Below are positions 24,122 through 32,975 of a stretch of 64,000 nt of DNA, piece by piece. The stretch lies in assembly GCF_000026105.1 (NCBI RefSeq), contig NC_008027.1, positions 2,676,001 to 2,740,000 of the forward strand. Reading direction: 5' to 3'. The first letter of the stretch is position 1; every line of letters begins with the position of its first letter. This stretch comes from Pseudomonas entomophila L48. GTDB lineage: Bacteria > Pseudomonadota > Gammaproteobacteria > Pseudomonadales > Pseudomonadaceae. The notes beneath the pieces were generated by a model. It had not been told where the DNA came from and ran no database searches. It saw nothing but the letters and a program-made list of their open reading frames with translations. Position numbers and translations under genes: made by a program.

Positions 24122-24925
24122 ATGCCTACCATGCTTAACCATTCTTGCCAGACCCATGGCAGCGCAGCGTTTGCTAACGATTCTGGGCATATCGGCATCA
24201 CACCGGATCCCGCGCTGATCGAAGACCTGGTTCGTGCCAACCATATTCTGTTCGATCAGGGCATTGTCGATGCCTTCGGTCATGTCAGCGTCCGTCACGA
24301 CAAAGATCCCGAACGATTCCTGCTGGCGCGCAACATGGCCCCAGGTACCGTGCGCCCCGAAGATATCGTCCAGTTCACCATGGACGGAGCGCCGGTTGAT
24401 GCCGGCGGACGAGCGGTCTATCTCGAGCGTTTTATCCATGCAGAGATTTATCGGCTGCGCCCTGACGTGCAGGCGATTGTCCATAGCCATTCACCTACCG
24501 TCCTGCCGTTTAGTGTCTCGCGTGCTGTTGCGCTGCGACCGGTATGCCACATGAGCGGCTTCCTGGGGGCGGGTGCACCGGTTTTCGAGATCCGCGAGAG
24601 CGGCGGCGATGCAACCGATCTGCTGGTGCGTAACAACGCCCTTGGCGCGGCGCTGGCCCGCAGCCTGGGCGACGCGTCATTCGTGCTGATGCGTGGGCAT
24701 GGCTCTACGGTGGTGGCACCGACCCTTAAGCAGGCCGTGTACCGGGCCGTATATGCCGAGGTCAACGCACGCATGCAGATGGAGGCGCTGAACCTGGGTG
24801 ATGTGGTCTACCTAAGTGAAGAGGAGGCGGCCACCGCCTGCGCCAACATCGAGACCCAGGTCGACCGGCCATGGGAATTGTGGAAAAAGCGTGTGCAACG
24901 CCTGCACGCTTCCGATGTCCATTGA
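24122..24925 (+). CDS. class II aldolase/adducin family protein
   Basis: 267-residue zinc-dependent protein of the fuculose-1-phosphate aldolase/adducin fold. Metal-binding features are IVHSHSP and a second His in LMRGHGSTVV, with an early GHVSVR loop. Within the family it resembles, from memory, the aromatic acid decarboxylases such as dihydroxyphthalate or carboxymuconate-semialdehyde decarboxylases (LARNMAPG, YLERFIHAEIY, VCHMSGFLG). A decarboxylase role is therefore at least as likely as sugar aldolase. AGGGA lies just upstream of the ATG; ATG 24131 is an alternative. First gene of a same-strand series with ALDH and three SDRs. Confidence 0.82.
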   Translation: MPTMLNHSCQTHGSAAFANDSGHIGITPDPALIEDLVRANHILFDQGIVDAFGHVSVRHDKDPERFLLARNMAPGTVRPEDIVQFTMDGAPVDAGGRAVYLERFIHAEIYRLRPDVQAIVHSHSPTVLPFSVSRAVALRPVCHMSGFLGAGAPVFEIRESGGDATDLLVRNNALGAALARSLGDASFVLMRGHGSTVVAPTLKQAVYRAVYAEVNARMQMEALNLGDVVYLSEEEAATACANIETQVDRPWELWKKRVQRLHASDVH

Positions 24926-24946
24926 GCGACTGGAGAGGATGGGAGC

Positions 24947-26398
24947 ATGCAAGACTCATTGATCACTGGGCGCCTGCTGATCGACGGCGAGCTGGTCGAG
25001 AGCGAAGGAGCAGGCTGGGTGGAATCGATAAATCCCGCCAACGAACAGGTCATTGGCCGCGCGCCCGCCGGTACTCGACGGGATGTTGAGCGGGCGGTGG
25101 ATGCTGCCCGCCGTGCGTGGCCGGCCTGGGCCGAGCGTACCGGTGAGGAGCGCGGCGAGCTGCTGCGCACCTTCGGCGAGCGTATCCAGGCGCGTGCCGA
25201 GGAGCTGTCTCGGATCGAGGTGCTGGATTCGGGCAATACCTACTCTCCTACCCTGGCCAGTATGCACGAGACCGTGCGTAGCCTGCGTTACTATGCGGGT
25301 CTGATACACGGGCTGCACGGCGAAACGATTCCCGCCACTGGCAGACATCTGCACATGACGGTGCATGAGCCATATGGCGTGGTTGGCCGTATCGCCGCGT
25401 TCAACCACCCGGCAATGTTCTCTGCTGCGCGCACCGCCTCGGCACTGGTGACCGGGAACACGGTTGTGGTCAAGCCCCCGGAAACCTCGCCGTTGTCAGT
25501 GCTGCTGCTGGGAGAAATCGCGCGGGAAGTGTTGCCGCCCGGCGTATTCAACATCGTCAACGGCACTGGCCAAGAGGTTGGCGATGCATTGGTGCGTCAC
25601 CCCGAGGTCAAGCGCATTGCGCTTATCGGCTCGGTACCGACTGGCATGGCGATCCAGCGCAGCGCCGCGCAGGTCGGGATCAAGCACGTGACCCTGGAGC
25701 TGGGCGGCAAGAACCCAATGATAGTGTTCCCCGACGCTGATCTCGATGCCGCAGCCGACAGTGCGGTACGCGGAATGAACTTCTCCTGGCAGGGGCAATC
25801 TTGCGGCTCCAATTCGCGGCTGCTGGTCCACGAATCGATTTACGAAGCCCTGCTGCAGCGCGTCGTCGAGAAGGTGGCGGCGATAAAAGTGGGCGACCCC
25901 ATGGCCTTGGATACTGGCATGGGGCCGATCAACTCAGCCAAGAGCTATGCCCATGTGATGAGCTTCCTTGACCCGGCGCAGACGAAGGGGGCTCGCCTGA
26001 TGACCGGCGGCCGCCGCCCGACAGGCGCGGCCTTCGCCAAGGGCTTCTGGGTCGAACCGACTGTTTATGCCGACGTTCTCCCCGGTATGCGGCTATGGCG
26101 CGAGGAAGTCTTTGGGCCGGTGCTATCGGTCAGCAAATGGCGCGGCTTTGAGCAAGTTATCGACATGGCCAACGACACCGAGTATGGACTGTCCGCCGCC
26201 ATCTGGACCCGGGATATCCAACAGGCATTCGATACTGCCCGCCGGGTGCGGGCTGGTAGCGTCTTCATCAACGGCAGCAACACCCATTTTCTCGGCGTGC
26301 CCTGGGGCGGTTTCAAGAACAGCGGCGTGGACAGGGAAGAGGGCATTGAGGAGCTGTACAGCTACGTGGAGAAGAAGGTCATCAACGTCATGCTGTAA
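24947..26398 (+). CDS. aldehyde dehydrogenase family protein
   Basis: NAD(P)-dependent aldehyde dehydrogenase of 483 residues. Catalytic Cys C286 is in GQSCGSN, general-base Glu E251 in LELGGKNP, and Asn N153 in AAFNHPA. The sequence resembles betaine-aldehyde/phenylacetaldehyde dehydrogenase-type enzymes (EPYGVVGRIAAFNHP, FFGPVLSV-like VFGPVLSV). In the island it would oxidise the aldehyde produced by an alcohol dehydrogenase or decarboxylation step. 21 bases after the aldolase-type gene. Confidence 0.92.
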   Translation: MQDSLITGRLLIDGELVESEGAGWVESINPANEQVIGRAPAGTRRDVERAVDAARRAWPAWAERTGEERGELLRTFGERIQARAEELSRIEVLDSGNTYSPTLASMHETVRSLRYYAGLIHGLHGETIPATGRHLHMTVHEPYGVVGRIAAFNHPAMFSAARTASALVTGNTVVVKPPETSPLSVLLLGEIAREVLPPGVFNIVNGTGQEVGDALVRHPEVKRIALIGSVPTGMAIQRSAAQVGIKHVTLELGGKNPMIVFPDADLDAAADSAVRGMNFSWQGQSCGSNSRLLVHESIYEALLQRVVEKVAAIKVGDPMALDTGMGPINSAKSYAHVMSFLDPAQTKGARLMTGGRRPTGAAFAKGFWVEPTVYADVLPGMRLWREEVFGPVLSVSKWRGFEQVIDMANDTEYGLSAAIWTRDIQQAFDTARRVRAGSVFINGSNTHFLGVPWGGFKNSGVDREEGIEELYSYVEKKVINVML

Positions 26399-26547
26399 AC
26401 GTTTGATGTACTGACAGGCCCGGCGCAGCGAGGCGCGGGCGTCACGGTTGTCGAGGGACCAACTGTAACGGAAATGGCGCTGGCCCATGAGGGCGCGGTT
26501 CGCCCTCTGGTGCCTGCACGACACTGACCCAGCAAGAGGTTTCTTTC

Positions 26548-27285
26548 ATGAGCGAAACAAACAAAGTCGCGTTGATCACTGGATCATCGCGCGGGATCGG
26601 TGCGGCCCTGGCCCAGCGCCTGGCTGGCGAAGGTTTCCGGGTAGTTGTGAACTACGCCGGCAGCGCCGGCCCGGCCGCGGCAGTGGTCGCCTCCATTGAG
26701 GCTGCCGGTGGTCAGGCTCTGGCCATTCAGGCTGATGTGGCAGATCCAGTGGCGGTTGGAGTGATGTTTGAAGAAGTTGAGAGAGCGTTCCAGGGCATCG
26801 ACGTAGTCGTCAACTGTGCCGGCGTAATGCAGCTGGCCAGCGTTGCCGACAGCGACGACCAACTGTTCGATCGCACGGTGGCCATCAACTTCAAGGGCAC
26901 TTTCAATGTCTGCCGTGAAGCCGCGCGACGTCTGCGCGACGGTGGCCGGATTATCAACTTCTCATCCAGCGTGATCGGGATGCGTAGCCCTACCTACGGC
27001 GTCTATATCGCCACCAAGGCGGCCGTGGAGGGGTTGACTCAGGTGCTCGCCCAGGAAATGCGCGGGCGCGGCATTACTGTCAATGCGGTGGCGCCAGGGC
27101 CTGTGGCCACTGCGCTGTTTCTTGACGGTAAGAGCCCGGAACTGATCGAACGCATGTCCCGAGTCGCGCCGCTGGAGCGCCTCGGTGAACCCGGGGATAT
27201 CGCTGAAGTGGTCGCATTCCTCGCAAGTACACAAGGGGGCTGGGTTAACGGACAGGTCGTGCGAACCAATGGCGGCCTATGCTGA
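26548..27285 (+). CDS. SDR family oxidoreductase (first of three)
   Basis: 245-residue classical short-chain dehydrogenase: cofactor motif TGSSRGIG at 11-18, NCAG at 89-92, and catalytic Y153-x-x-x-K157 (YIATK). Closest in feel to 3-oxoacyl-ACP reductase-like or sugar/alcohol SDRs. Likely interconverts an alcohol and ketone in the island's pathway. AAGAGG precedes the ATG. Confidence 0.88.
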   Translation: MSETNKVALITGSSRGIGAALAQRLAGEGFRVVVNYAGSAGPAAAVVASIEAAGGQALAIQADVADPVAVGVMFEEVERAFQGIDVVVNCAGVMQLASVADSDDQLFDRTVAINFKGTFNVCREAARRLRDGGRIINFSSSVIGMRSPTYGVYIATKAAVEGLTQVLAQEMRGRGITVNAVAPGPVATALFLDGKSPELIERMSRVAPLERLGEPGDIAEVVAFLASTQGGWVNGQVVRTNGGLC

Positions 27286-27314
27286 GCGGCAACACTGAAT
27301 AGAAGGAGCCTTTC

Positions 27315-28214
27315 ATGAAACAGATCGTTCTGGTAACCGGCGCATCGAGCGGCTTCGGTCTGCTCAGCGCCCAGCGACTGGCTCAAGCGGGCCATACCGT
27401 TTACGCTTCGATGCGGGAAACCCAGGGGCGCAATGCGCCGCGGGTGACCGAAATCGCGGCCTATGCACAAACGCATGGCGTAGATTTGCGCACCGTCGAG
27501 CTCGACGTGCAATCGCAAGCGTCTGTGCAGGCCGGCATAGACAAGGTCGTGTCGGACAATGGCCGGCTCGATGTAATCGTCCACAACGCGGGGCATATGG
27601 TGTTCGGCCCCGCCGAAGCCTTTACCCCCGAACAGTACGCGCAACTTTACGACATCAATGTGCTGTCGACCCAGCGCGTGAATCGCGCGGCATTGCCTTA
27701 TATGCGTAAGCAGGGGCGCGGGCTGCTGGTATGGGTGTCGTCGTCCTCGGCTCGTGGCGGTACGCCGCCGTTCCTGGCGCCATACTTCGCCGCTAAGGCA
27801 GCGATGGATTCCCTCGCCGTTTCCTATGCTTGCGAGGTTTCACGCTGGGGCATCGAGACCTCGATCGTGGTGCCCGGCGCGTTTACCAAAGGCACCAATC
27901 ATTTCGCCCATGCCGGCAGTCCTGCCGACGCGGCGGTTAAGGCGGCCTACGACACGGGGCCCTATGCCGACGTGGCGGTCAAGTCCCTGGAGGGTCTGGC
28001 AGCACAGGAGCCGGAAGACGCCGACGCTTCGTCCGTCGCGGTGGCCATCAACGAGATCGTCGATGCGCCCTTCGGAAAACGGCCGTACCGGGTGTACGTC
28101 GACCCAGCGCAGGATGGTGCAGAGGAAGTATTTCGGGTTGGTGATCGGATCCGTCGCGAGATGTTCCGCACGATTGGTCTTCAGGATCTGCTCAAGCCTC
28201 GCATCAACGTATGA
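27315..28214 (+). CDS. SDR family oxidoreductase (second of three)
   Basis: 299-residue SDR: TGASSGFG at 8-15, NAG at 91-93, and Y157-x-x-x-K161 in APYFAAK. It has a longer C-terminal part than its neighbours, with a stretch EPEDADASSVAVAINEIVDAP seen in oxidoreductases acting on larger substrates. AAGGAG 6 bases before the ATG. Paralogous but clearly diverged from the other two SDRs, so the three are not a recent duplication. Confidence 0.87.
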   Translation: MKQIVLVTGASSGFGLLSAQRLAQAGHTVYASMRETQGRNAPRVTEIAAYAQTHGVDLRTVELDVQSQASVQAGIDKVVSDNGRLDVIVHNAGHMVFGPAEAFTPEQYAQLYDINVLSTQRVNRAALPYMRKQGRGLLVWVSSSSARGGTPPFLAPYFAAKAAMDSLAVSYACEVSRWGIETSIVVPGAFTKGTNHFAHAGSPADAAVKAAYDTGPYADVAVKSLEGLAAQEPEDADASSVAVAINEIVDAPFGKRPYRVYVDPAQDGAEEVFRVGDRIRREMFRTIGLQDLLKPRINV

Positions 28215-28264
28215 CCTTCGATCACCCTGCCCCCTAAGTTAAGCTTCGCAACAGGAGAGATACC

Positions 28265-29038
28265 ATGACCGACCACAGCATCAATGGCAAGATCGTCATC
28301 ATCGCCGGCGGCGCCAAGAATCTCGGTGGCCTCATCGCACGCGATCTTGCTGCGCACGGCGCGAAGGCCGTCGCCATCCACTACAACAGTGATTCAACAA
28401 AGGCTGAGGCCGATGCTACGATCGCTGCGATCAAGGCTGCGGGTGCCCAGGCGGTGGCGTTCCAGGCCGACCTAACCCGTGCCGGGGCCATGGAAAAGCT
28501 GTTCGCCGATGTGGTTGACGCCGTCGGCCGTCCCGACATTGCCATTAACACGGTGGGTAAGGTACTCAAGAAACCAATCGTTGACATTAGCGAAGCTGAG
28601 TACGACCAGATGAGCGATGTCAACGCCAAGTCGGCATTCTTCTTCCTCAAGGAGGCCGGCAAGCACCTCAATGATAACGGCAAGATCTGCATGCTGGTTA
28701 CCGCCTTGCTGGGGGCCTATACCCCATACTACGCCGCGTATGCGGGCACCAAGGCTCCAGTGGAGCATTTCGTGCGGGCAGCGTCCAAGGAGTTGGGTGA
28801 GCGGGGGATTTCGGTCACCGCGATCGGCCCAGGTCCGATGGACACACCGTTCTTCTATCCAGAGGAGGGTGCCGATGCAGTGGCGTACCACAAGACGGCC
28901 GCCGCGCTGTCGAATTATTCGCGCACGGGCTTGACCGACATCGAGGACATCGTTCCATACATTCGCTTCATGGTGTCCGAAGGGTGGTGGATGACCGGGC
29001 AGACAATTCTTGTAAACGGCGGTTATACCACCAAGTGA
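28265..29038 (+). CDS. SDR family oxidoreductase (third of three)
   Basis: 257-residue SDR with a modified cofactor motif GGAKNLGG (14-21) and catalytic Y159-x-x-x-K163 (YAGTK). The usual NNAG is replaced by NTVG, and the catalytic Ser position appears as Thr (LVTALLG). The divergence suggests a specialised substrate. It is followed by a strong hairpin that likely ends the catabolic transcript. Confidence 0.85.
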   Translation: MTDHSINGKIVIIAGGAKNLGGLIARDLAAHGAKAVAIHYNSDSTKAEADATIAAIKAAGAQAVAFQADLTRAGAMEKLFADVVDAVGRPDIAINTVGKVLKKPIVDISEAEYDQMSDVNAKSAFFFLKEAGKHLNDNGKICMLVTALLGAYTPYYAAYAGTKAPVEHFVRAASKELGERGISVTAIGPGPMDTPFFYPEEGADAVAYHKTAAALSNYSRTGLTDIEDIVPYIRFMVSEGWWMTGQTILVNGGYTTK

Positions 29039-29049
29039 GCTAACGGAGG

Positions 29050-29079
29050 CCGCTTCCCCATGGGGGAAGCGGTCTTGTC
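29050..29079 (+). terminator. terminator-like hairpin after the SDR genes
   Basis: CCGCTTCCCC-ATG-GGGGAAGCGG, a perfect 10-bp stem, followed by TCTTGTCC. Fits the end of the aldolase-ALDH-SDR transcript, although the T-run is weak. Confidence 0.6.
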
Positions 29080-29131
29080 CTGCGATCAGCGTGCCCACCA
29101 GTGCGGTACGCTACTGTTGGGGTGGAGTATT

Positions 29132-30907
29132 ATGACCGGCGAATCCGTTTCACAGACTGCCGAAACGGCGGTCCATCAGGGGTTCGGCCTGCTACCCGTG
29201 GTCGTGCTGTTGGGAGCTGCGGTGATCGCCGTACCGCTGTTCAAACGTCTGGGGCTGGGTTCAGTACTGGGCTATCTGGCGGCCGGGGTAGTTATCGGGC
29301 CATTCGGCCTGGGCTTTTTCGACGACACCCACTCGATCCTACAGGTCGCGGAACTGGGGGTGGTGATGTTCCTCTTCATCATCGGCCTGGAGATGCAACC
29401 GTCGCGCCTACTGTCGATTCGCGGGGATATCTTTGGGCTTGGCTTGGCGCAGGTTCTGGTCTGTATCGGGCTGCTCACCTGCGTCGGGCTGCTGCTCGGC
29501 TACCCGACTGCGCAAAGCTTCGTCGCCGGCACAGGCTTCGTGCTTACCTCCACCGCGATCGTCATGCAGATGCTGCAGGAGCGTCGACTGTTGGGGCAGC
29601 CCAAGGGGCGGCGGATCGTTGCTGTCCTGCTGCTCGAAGACCTAGCCATCGTTCCGCTCCTGGCGCTGGTCGCCTTTCTCGCGCCGGGGGGCGAGCAGAT
29701 CAGCCAGGGCGGTCGCTGGATCGAAGTCACCACTGGGGTAGGTGCCATTGTCGGCCTGTTGGTGGCGGGGCGCTACCTGCTCGATCCGCTGTTCCGCGTG
29801 CTGGGTAAGGCGAAGGCTCGTGAAGTAATGACAGCGGCAGCCCTGTTCGTCGTGCTAGGGGCGGCATTGCTCATGCAGTGGGGCGGGTTATCCATGGCCA
29901 TGGGCGCGTTCTTGGCCGGGGTATTGCTGTCTGAATCGTCTTTTCGCCACCAGTTGGAGGCCGATGTCGAGCCATTTCGCGGCATTCTTTTGGGGTTGTT
30001 CTTCCTTGGCGTGGGCATGTCGCTTGATGCCGGCATCGTGGCGGGCAACTGGCGGCTGATTGCGGTGTCCGTGCTGGCCTACATGGTGTTGAAGATGCTT
30101 GGCATCTTCTTGGTTGCCCGACTGATGGGGGCCGGCAACCGCGAGGCTCTGGAGCGGGCGGTATTGATGGCCCAGGGCGGAGAATTCGCTTTCGTGCTGT
30201 ACGCCGCCGCCATGGCGGTGGGGCTGATCGATCGGCACGGCAATGCCATCCTGACGGCGACCATCATCCTGTCCATGGCGCTTACTCCGATCCTAGTGAT
30301 GGCCCATGACCGCTTGATGCCCAAGGTTTCTCCGTCGCTGGAAGGCGTCGAGCCTCCGGACAACCTCACTGCCAGCGTGCTGCTGATCGGTTTTGGGCGG
30401 TTTGGGCAAATTGTCAGCCAGCCACTGCTTAGTCATGGCTGTTCGATCTCGATTATTGAGACTGACCCAGATGCCATCCGCGATGCCGGTGATTTTGGCT
30501 TCAAGGTGCACTACGGTGATGGAGCTCGCCTGGATATTCTCCAGGTTGCGGGAGCGGCGAATGCACGGCTGATCATCGTCGCCGTTGATGATCGCGAGGC
30601 CAGCCTGAAGATTGCCGAACTGGTTCATACCAGCTTCTCGCAGGTCCCGTTGCTGGCACGTTCGTTCGACCGGGAGCATGCCATCGAACTGCTTAATGCA
30701 GGCGCTACCTGGCAAGTCCGGGAAACTTTCGAGTCGGCGCTAACACTGAGCGAGCACGCCCTGGAGCTGATGGAAACGCCGGAGCAAATGCGCCGTCAGA
30801 TTATGGACGACGTGCGGCGTCGTGACGCCGAGCGCTTCGCCCTGGAAACGGCGCAAGGAATCTACGCTGGGCGCAGCCTGATCCATGGCAACCGGAGTGC
30901 ACCATGA
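29132..30907 (+). CDS. monovalent cation:proton antiporter-2 (KefB/KefC-like)
   Basis: 591-residue CPA2 family transporter: an N-terminal Na+/H+-exchanger domain of about a dozen membrane helices (LLPVVVLLGAAVIAVPLF, VAELGVVMFLFIIGLEM, LLLEDLAIVPLLALVAFL), then a cytosolic Rossmann-type TrkA-N domain (VLLIGFGRFGQIVSQPLL). It lacks a gene for a KefF/KefG ancillary protein. Probably exchanges K+ or Na+ for H+, giving pH or electrophile stress protection. Start at MTGESVSQTAE (29132) with GGAG nearby; the longer frame from 29060 was rejected because it would overlap the terminator hairpin. Overlaps the DUF924 gene by 4 bases. Confidence 0.9.
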   Translation: MTGESVSQTAETAVHQGFGLLPVVVLLGAAVIAVPLFKRLGLGSVLGYLAAGVVIGPFGLGFFDDTHSILQVAELGVVMFLFIIGLEMQPSRLLSIRGDIFGLGLAQVLVCIGLLTCVGLLLGYPTAQSFVAGTGFVLTSTAIVMQMLQERRLLGQPKGRRIVAVLLLEDLAIVPLLALVAFLAPGGEQISQGGRWIEVTTGVGAIVGLLVAGRYLLDPLFRVLGKAKAREVMTAAALFVVLGAALLMQWGGLSMAMGAFLAGVLLSESSFRHQLEADVEPFRGILLGLFFLGVGMSLDAGIVAGNWRLIAVSVLAYMVLKMLGIFLVARLMGAGNREALERAVLMAQGGEFAFVLYAAAMAVGLIDRHGNAILTATIILSMALTPILVMAHDRLMPKVSPSLEGVEPPDNLTASVLLIGFGRFGQIVSQPLLSHGCSISIIETDPDAIRDAGDFGFKVHYGDGARLDILQVAGAANARLIIVAVDDREASLKIAELVHTSFSQVPLLARSFDREHAIELLNAGATWQVRETFESALTLSEHALELMETPEQMRRQIMDDVRRRDAERFALETAQGIYAGRSLIHGNRSAP

Positions 30908-31446
30908 ATTCCCCAGGTACCGAGTTGATAGACTTCTGGCGACGGGCTGGAGACCAAGGTCTATGGTTCGCTAAGCAGGCCTCGTTTGATCGAGCCTTCC
31001 GACGACGTTTCCTCAATCTGCACCTGGCCGTTGTGGACCGGCATTACGATGACTGGATCGAAACGCCACTTGGCGCGCTGGGATTGCTATTGCTGACTGA
31101 CCAGTTCCCCCGCAATGCTTTTCGCGGTTCCGCACGGATGTATGCCACTGATCCACTGGCTCGACATTTTGCTCTCCAGGCCCTGGAGGCTGGACACATG
31201 CCTCACGTTGACGCGCCGTTGCGCGTGTTCTTCTGCCTACCATTCGCCCATTCCGAGGATCTAGCCGACCAAGCGCTGTCGATACAGTTGAACAAGCAAC
31301 TCGGTCAACCCTGGCTGGCGCATGCCGAAGGACATCGCGACATCATTCGCCGTTTCGGGCGATTTCCTCATAGGAACGCGATTCTAGGCAGGATCTCGAC
31401 CCAAGAAGAAGAGCGTTTTCTTCAGAGAGGCGGTTTTGGCGGTTGA
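30904..31446 (+). CDS. DUF924 family protein
   Basis: 180-residue all-helical protein with the DUF924 signature: LIDFWRRAGDQGLWFAKQASFD at the N-terminus, GALGLLLLTDQFPRNAFRGSARMYATD in the middle, and FCLPFAHSEDLADQ. It overlaps the KefB/C-like gene by ATGA, so translation is coupled. Function unknown; the pairing with a K+/H+ antiporter may reflect a regulatory or stress-related role. Confidence 0.85.
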   Translation: MNSPGTELIDFWRRAGDQGLWFAKQASFDRAFRRRFLNLHLAVVDRHYDDWIETPLGALGLLLLTDQFPRNAFRGSARMYATDPLARHFALQALEAGHMPHVDAPLRVFFCLPFAHSEDLADQALSIQLNKQLGQPWLAHAEGHRDIIRRFGRFPHRNAILGRISTQEEERFLQRGGFGG

Positions 31447-31870
31447 CTGCGATCTGTCGACCTGCCTGAGCGTGAGCTTATAAGTTGCTGACAAGTGTCA
31501 GCCATGGACATGATTTCCTGATGAGTGGGTGACGAGGTCCATGCTGCTTTTAGGCTGTTGGAGGCGCAGTGTTAAGCTGCAAGCGGACCACAACACCTCC
31601 TAATGGCGCCCTTGGCAGCGCCCCACTTGGCCGAAGGCACCAGTGATCCTGTCGGTAACTGGGAATAGCTTCGACTGGACAATTGATTGAGTCGGCCACC
31701 TGTACTATTGACGGCGCCATACCAACGAGGTCGCCATGATTGAGTATGCGTAAACCAAGAGACTGTAATTAAATACACCGGGTAAATCGGAAATGACTGT
31801 TGGATCAAGGGATAATCAGGCCGGCCATTGCCATGCAGCGATAGTCATCGGCCAGATCGACACGAGCCCT
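31447..31870. other. intergenic region between convergent DUF924 and LysR genes
   Basis: 424 bases without a convincing gene. Composition is less GC-rich than the flanks. A minus-strand open frame at 31572-31808 exists but has no recognisable family and was not called. Perhaps decayed sequence at the junction of two acquired segments. Confidence 0.5.
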
Positions 31871-32833
31871 TCAACTTGGATCATGGCCGATTTCGCTCGC
31901 GGCTGGTGCTGCCCGACGGATCGGATACTGCGCTGCCTCGCGCAGGCTATCGAGAAGATCCAGGACGGCGCTATCAGGATGAGCTTCGTCACGCCAGCAC
32001 ATACCTATTGCGCCCTCTACATCCAGCTCGAAGTCCAGGCGTCGCACCAAGCCTCGAGTATGGAAATGCTCAGCAACTCGACCGGACACAGCGGATAGCA
32101 TGTCGCTGTTTTGCATCAGCCAAAGGTTGGCCATCAGCGAAGATGATTCCACTCTGCAAGGCAGCGGCTTGAGACCAGCATTAGTTAGAGCTGCATCCAG
32201 GCGGTTGCGTATCGGCGACCCCGGTGGCCACAGCAGCCACTCATATTCGTAGAGATCGTGCCAAGCCAAATCATGGCGCTGCAACAGCGGATGTCCTTGT
32301 CTTCCTACCACTTGCATAGGTTCACGGAAGAGCATCTCACTGTTGAGATCATGACTGGGATGGTAGTTGTCGATCCGTCCTACCACCACATCCAGATGTC
32401 CAAGTCTCAAACGCTCGAGCAGCACGTCCATGGTGCTTTCCTGAAGCGAAATCTGTGCCTTGGGATGTCGCTTGAGGAAGTACAGGATGGCATCAGGCAC
32501 AAGACTGGGGGCCGCCGCTGGAGATGTGCCGATTGCGACGCTGTGAGTGTTGCCTTCACGCAGCGCATCCAGATTCGATTGCGCCCGCTCCATTTCGCTA
32601 AGGATGCGTCGCGCATGGTTCACCAGCATGGCGCCTTCGGTGGTTGGGCGTAGCCCACGAGCGAGCCGTTCGAACAAGAGTGTTCCCGCATCCTCCTCAA
32701 GATCCTTCAAGAACTTTGAGAGTCCCGGCTGGGTGGTGAACGCCCGACGCGCCGTATCGCTGAGGTTTCCTGTTTCTGCAAGGGTGACTAACAGCTGGAG
32801 GTGGCGTGGGCGTAAGCGTCGAGTCCAATGCAT
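31871..32833 (-). CDS. LysR family transcriptional regulator of the gentisate cluster
   Basis: 320-residue LysR regulator: HTH LRPRHLQLLVTLAETGNLSD and FTTQPGLSKFLKDLEEDAG, then an effector-binding domain. Divergent from the gentisate dioxygenase gene across 142 bases that include an AT-rich stretch (32860-32900), where its operator and both promoters probably lie. Likely activates the 3-hydroxybenzoate/gentisate genes. Confidence 0.9.
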   Translation of the reverse strand: MHWTRRLRPRHLQLLVTLAETGNLSDTARRAFTTQPGLSKFLKDLEEDAGTLLFERLARGLRPTTEGAMLVNHARRILSEMERAQSNLDALREGNTHSVAIGTSPAAAPSLVPDAILYFLKRHPKAQISLQESTMDVLLERLRLGHLDVVVGRIDNYHPSHDLNSEMLFREPMQVVGRQGHPLLQRHDLAWHDLYEYEWLLWPPGSPIRNRLDAALTNAGLKPLPCRVESSSLMANLWLMQNSDMLSAVSGRVAEHFHTRGLVRRLDFELDVEGAIGMCWRDEAHPDSAVLDLLDSLREAAQYPIRRAAPAASEIGHDPS

Positions 32834-32975
32834 GCTGGATCCCCATCAATATTTTTGTATGGATGCATATGAAAATATCATTTTTTTTGTATATGGAGTG
32901 AGCGTTTAATCGCATCGTCATAGGGGATTAATTGATGCCGTTAGCCCCAAATCACAGCCCACCATAGGTGAAGCG

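Noticed and set aside
31572..31808. Minus-strand open frame in the gap after the DUF924 gene
   Set aside because: No recognisable similarity, no ribosome site.
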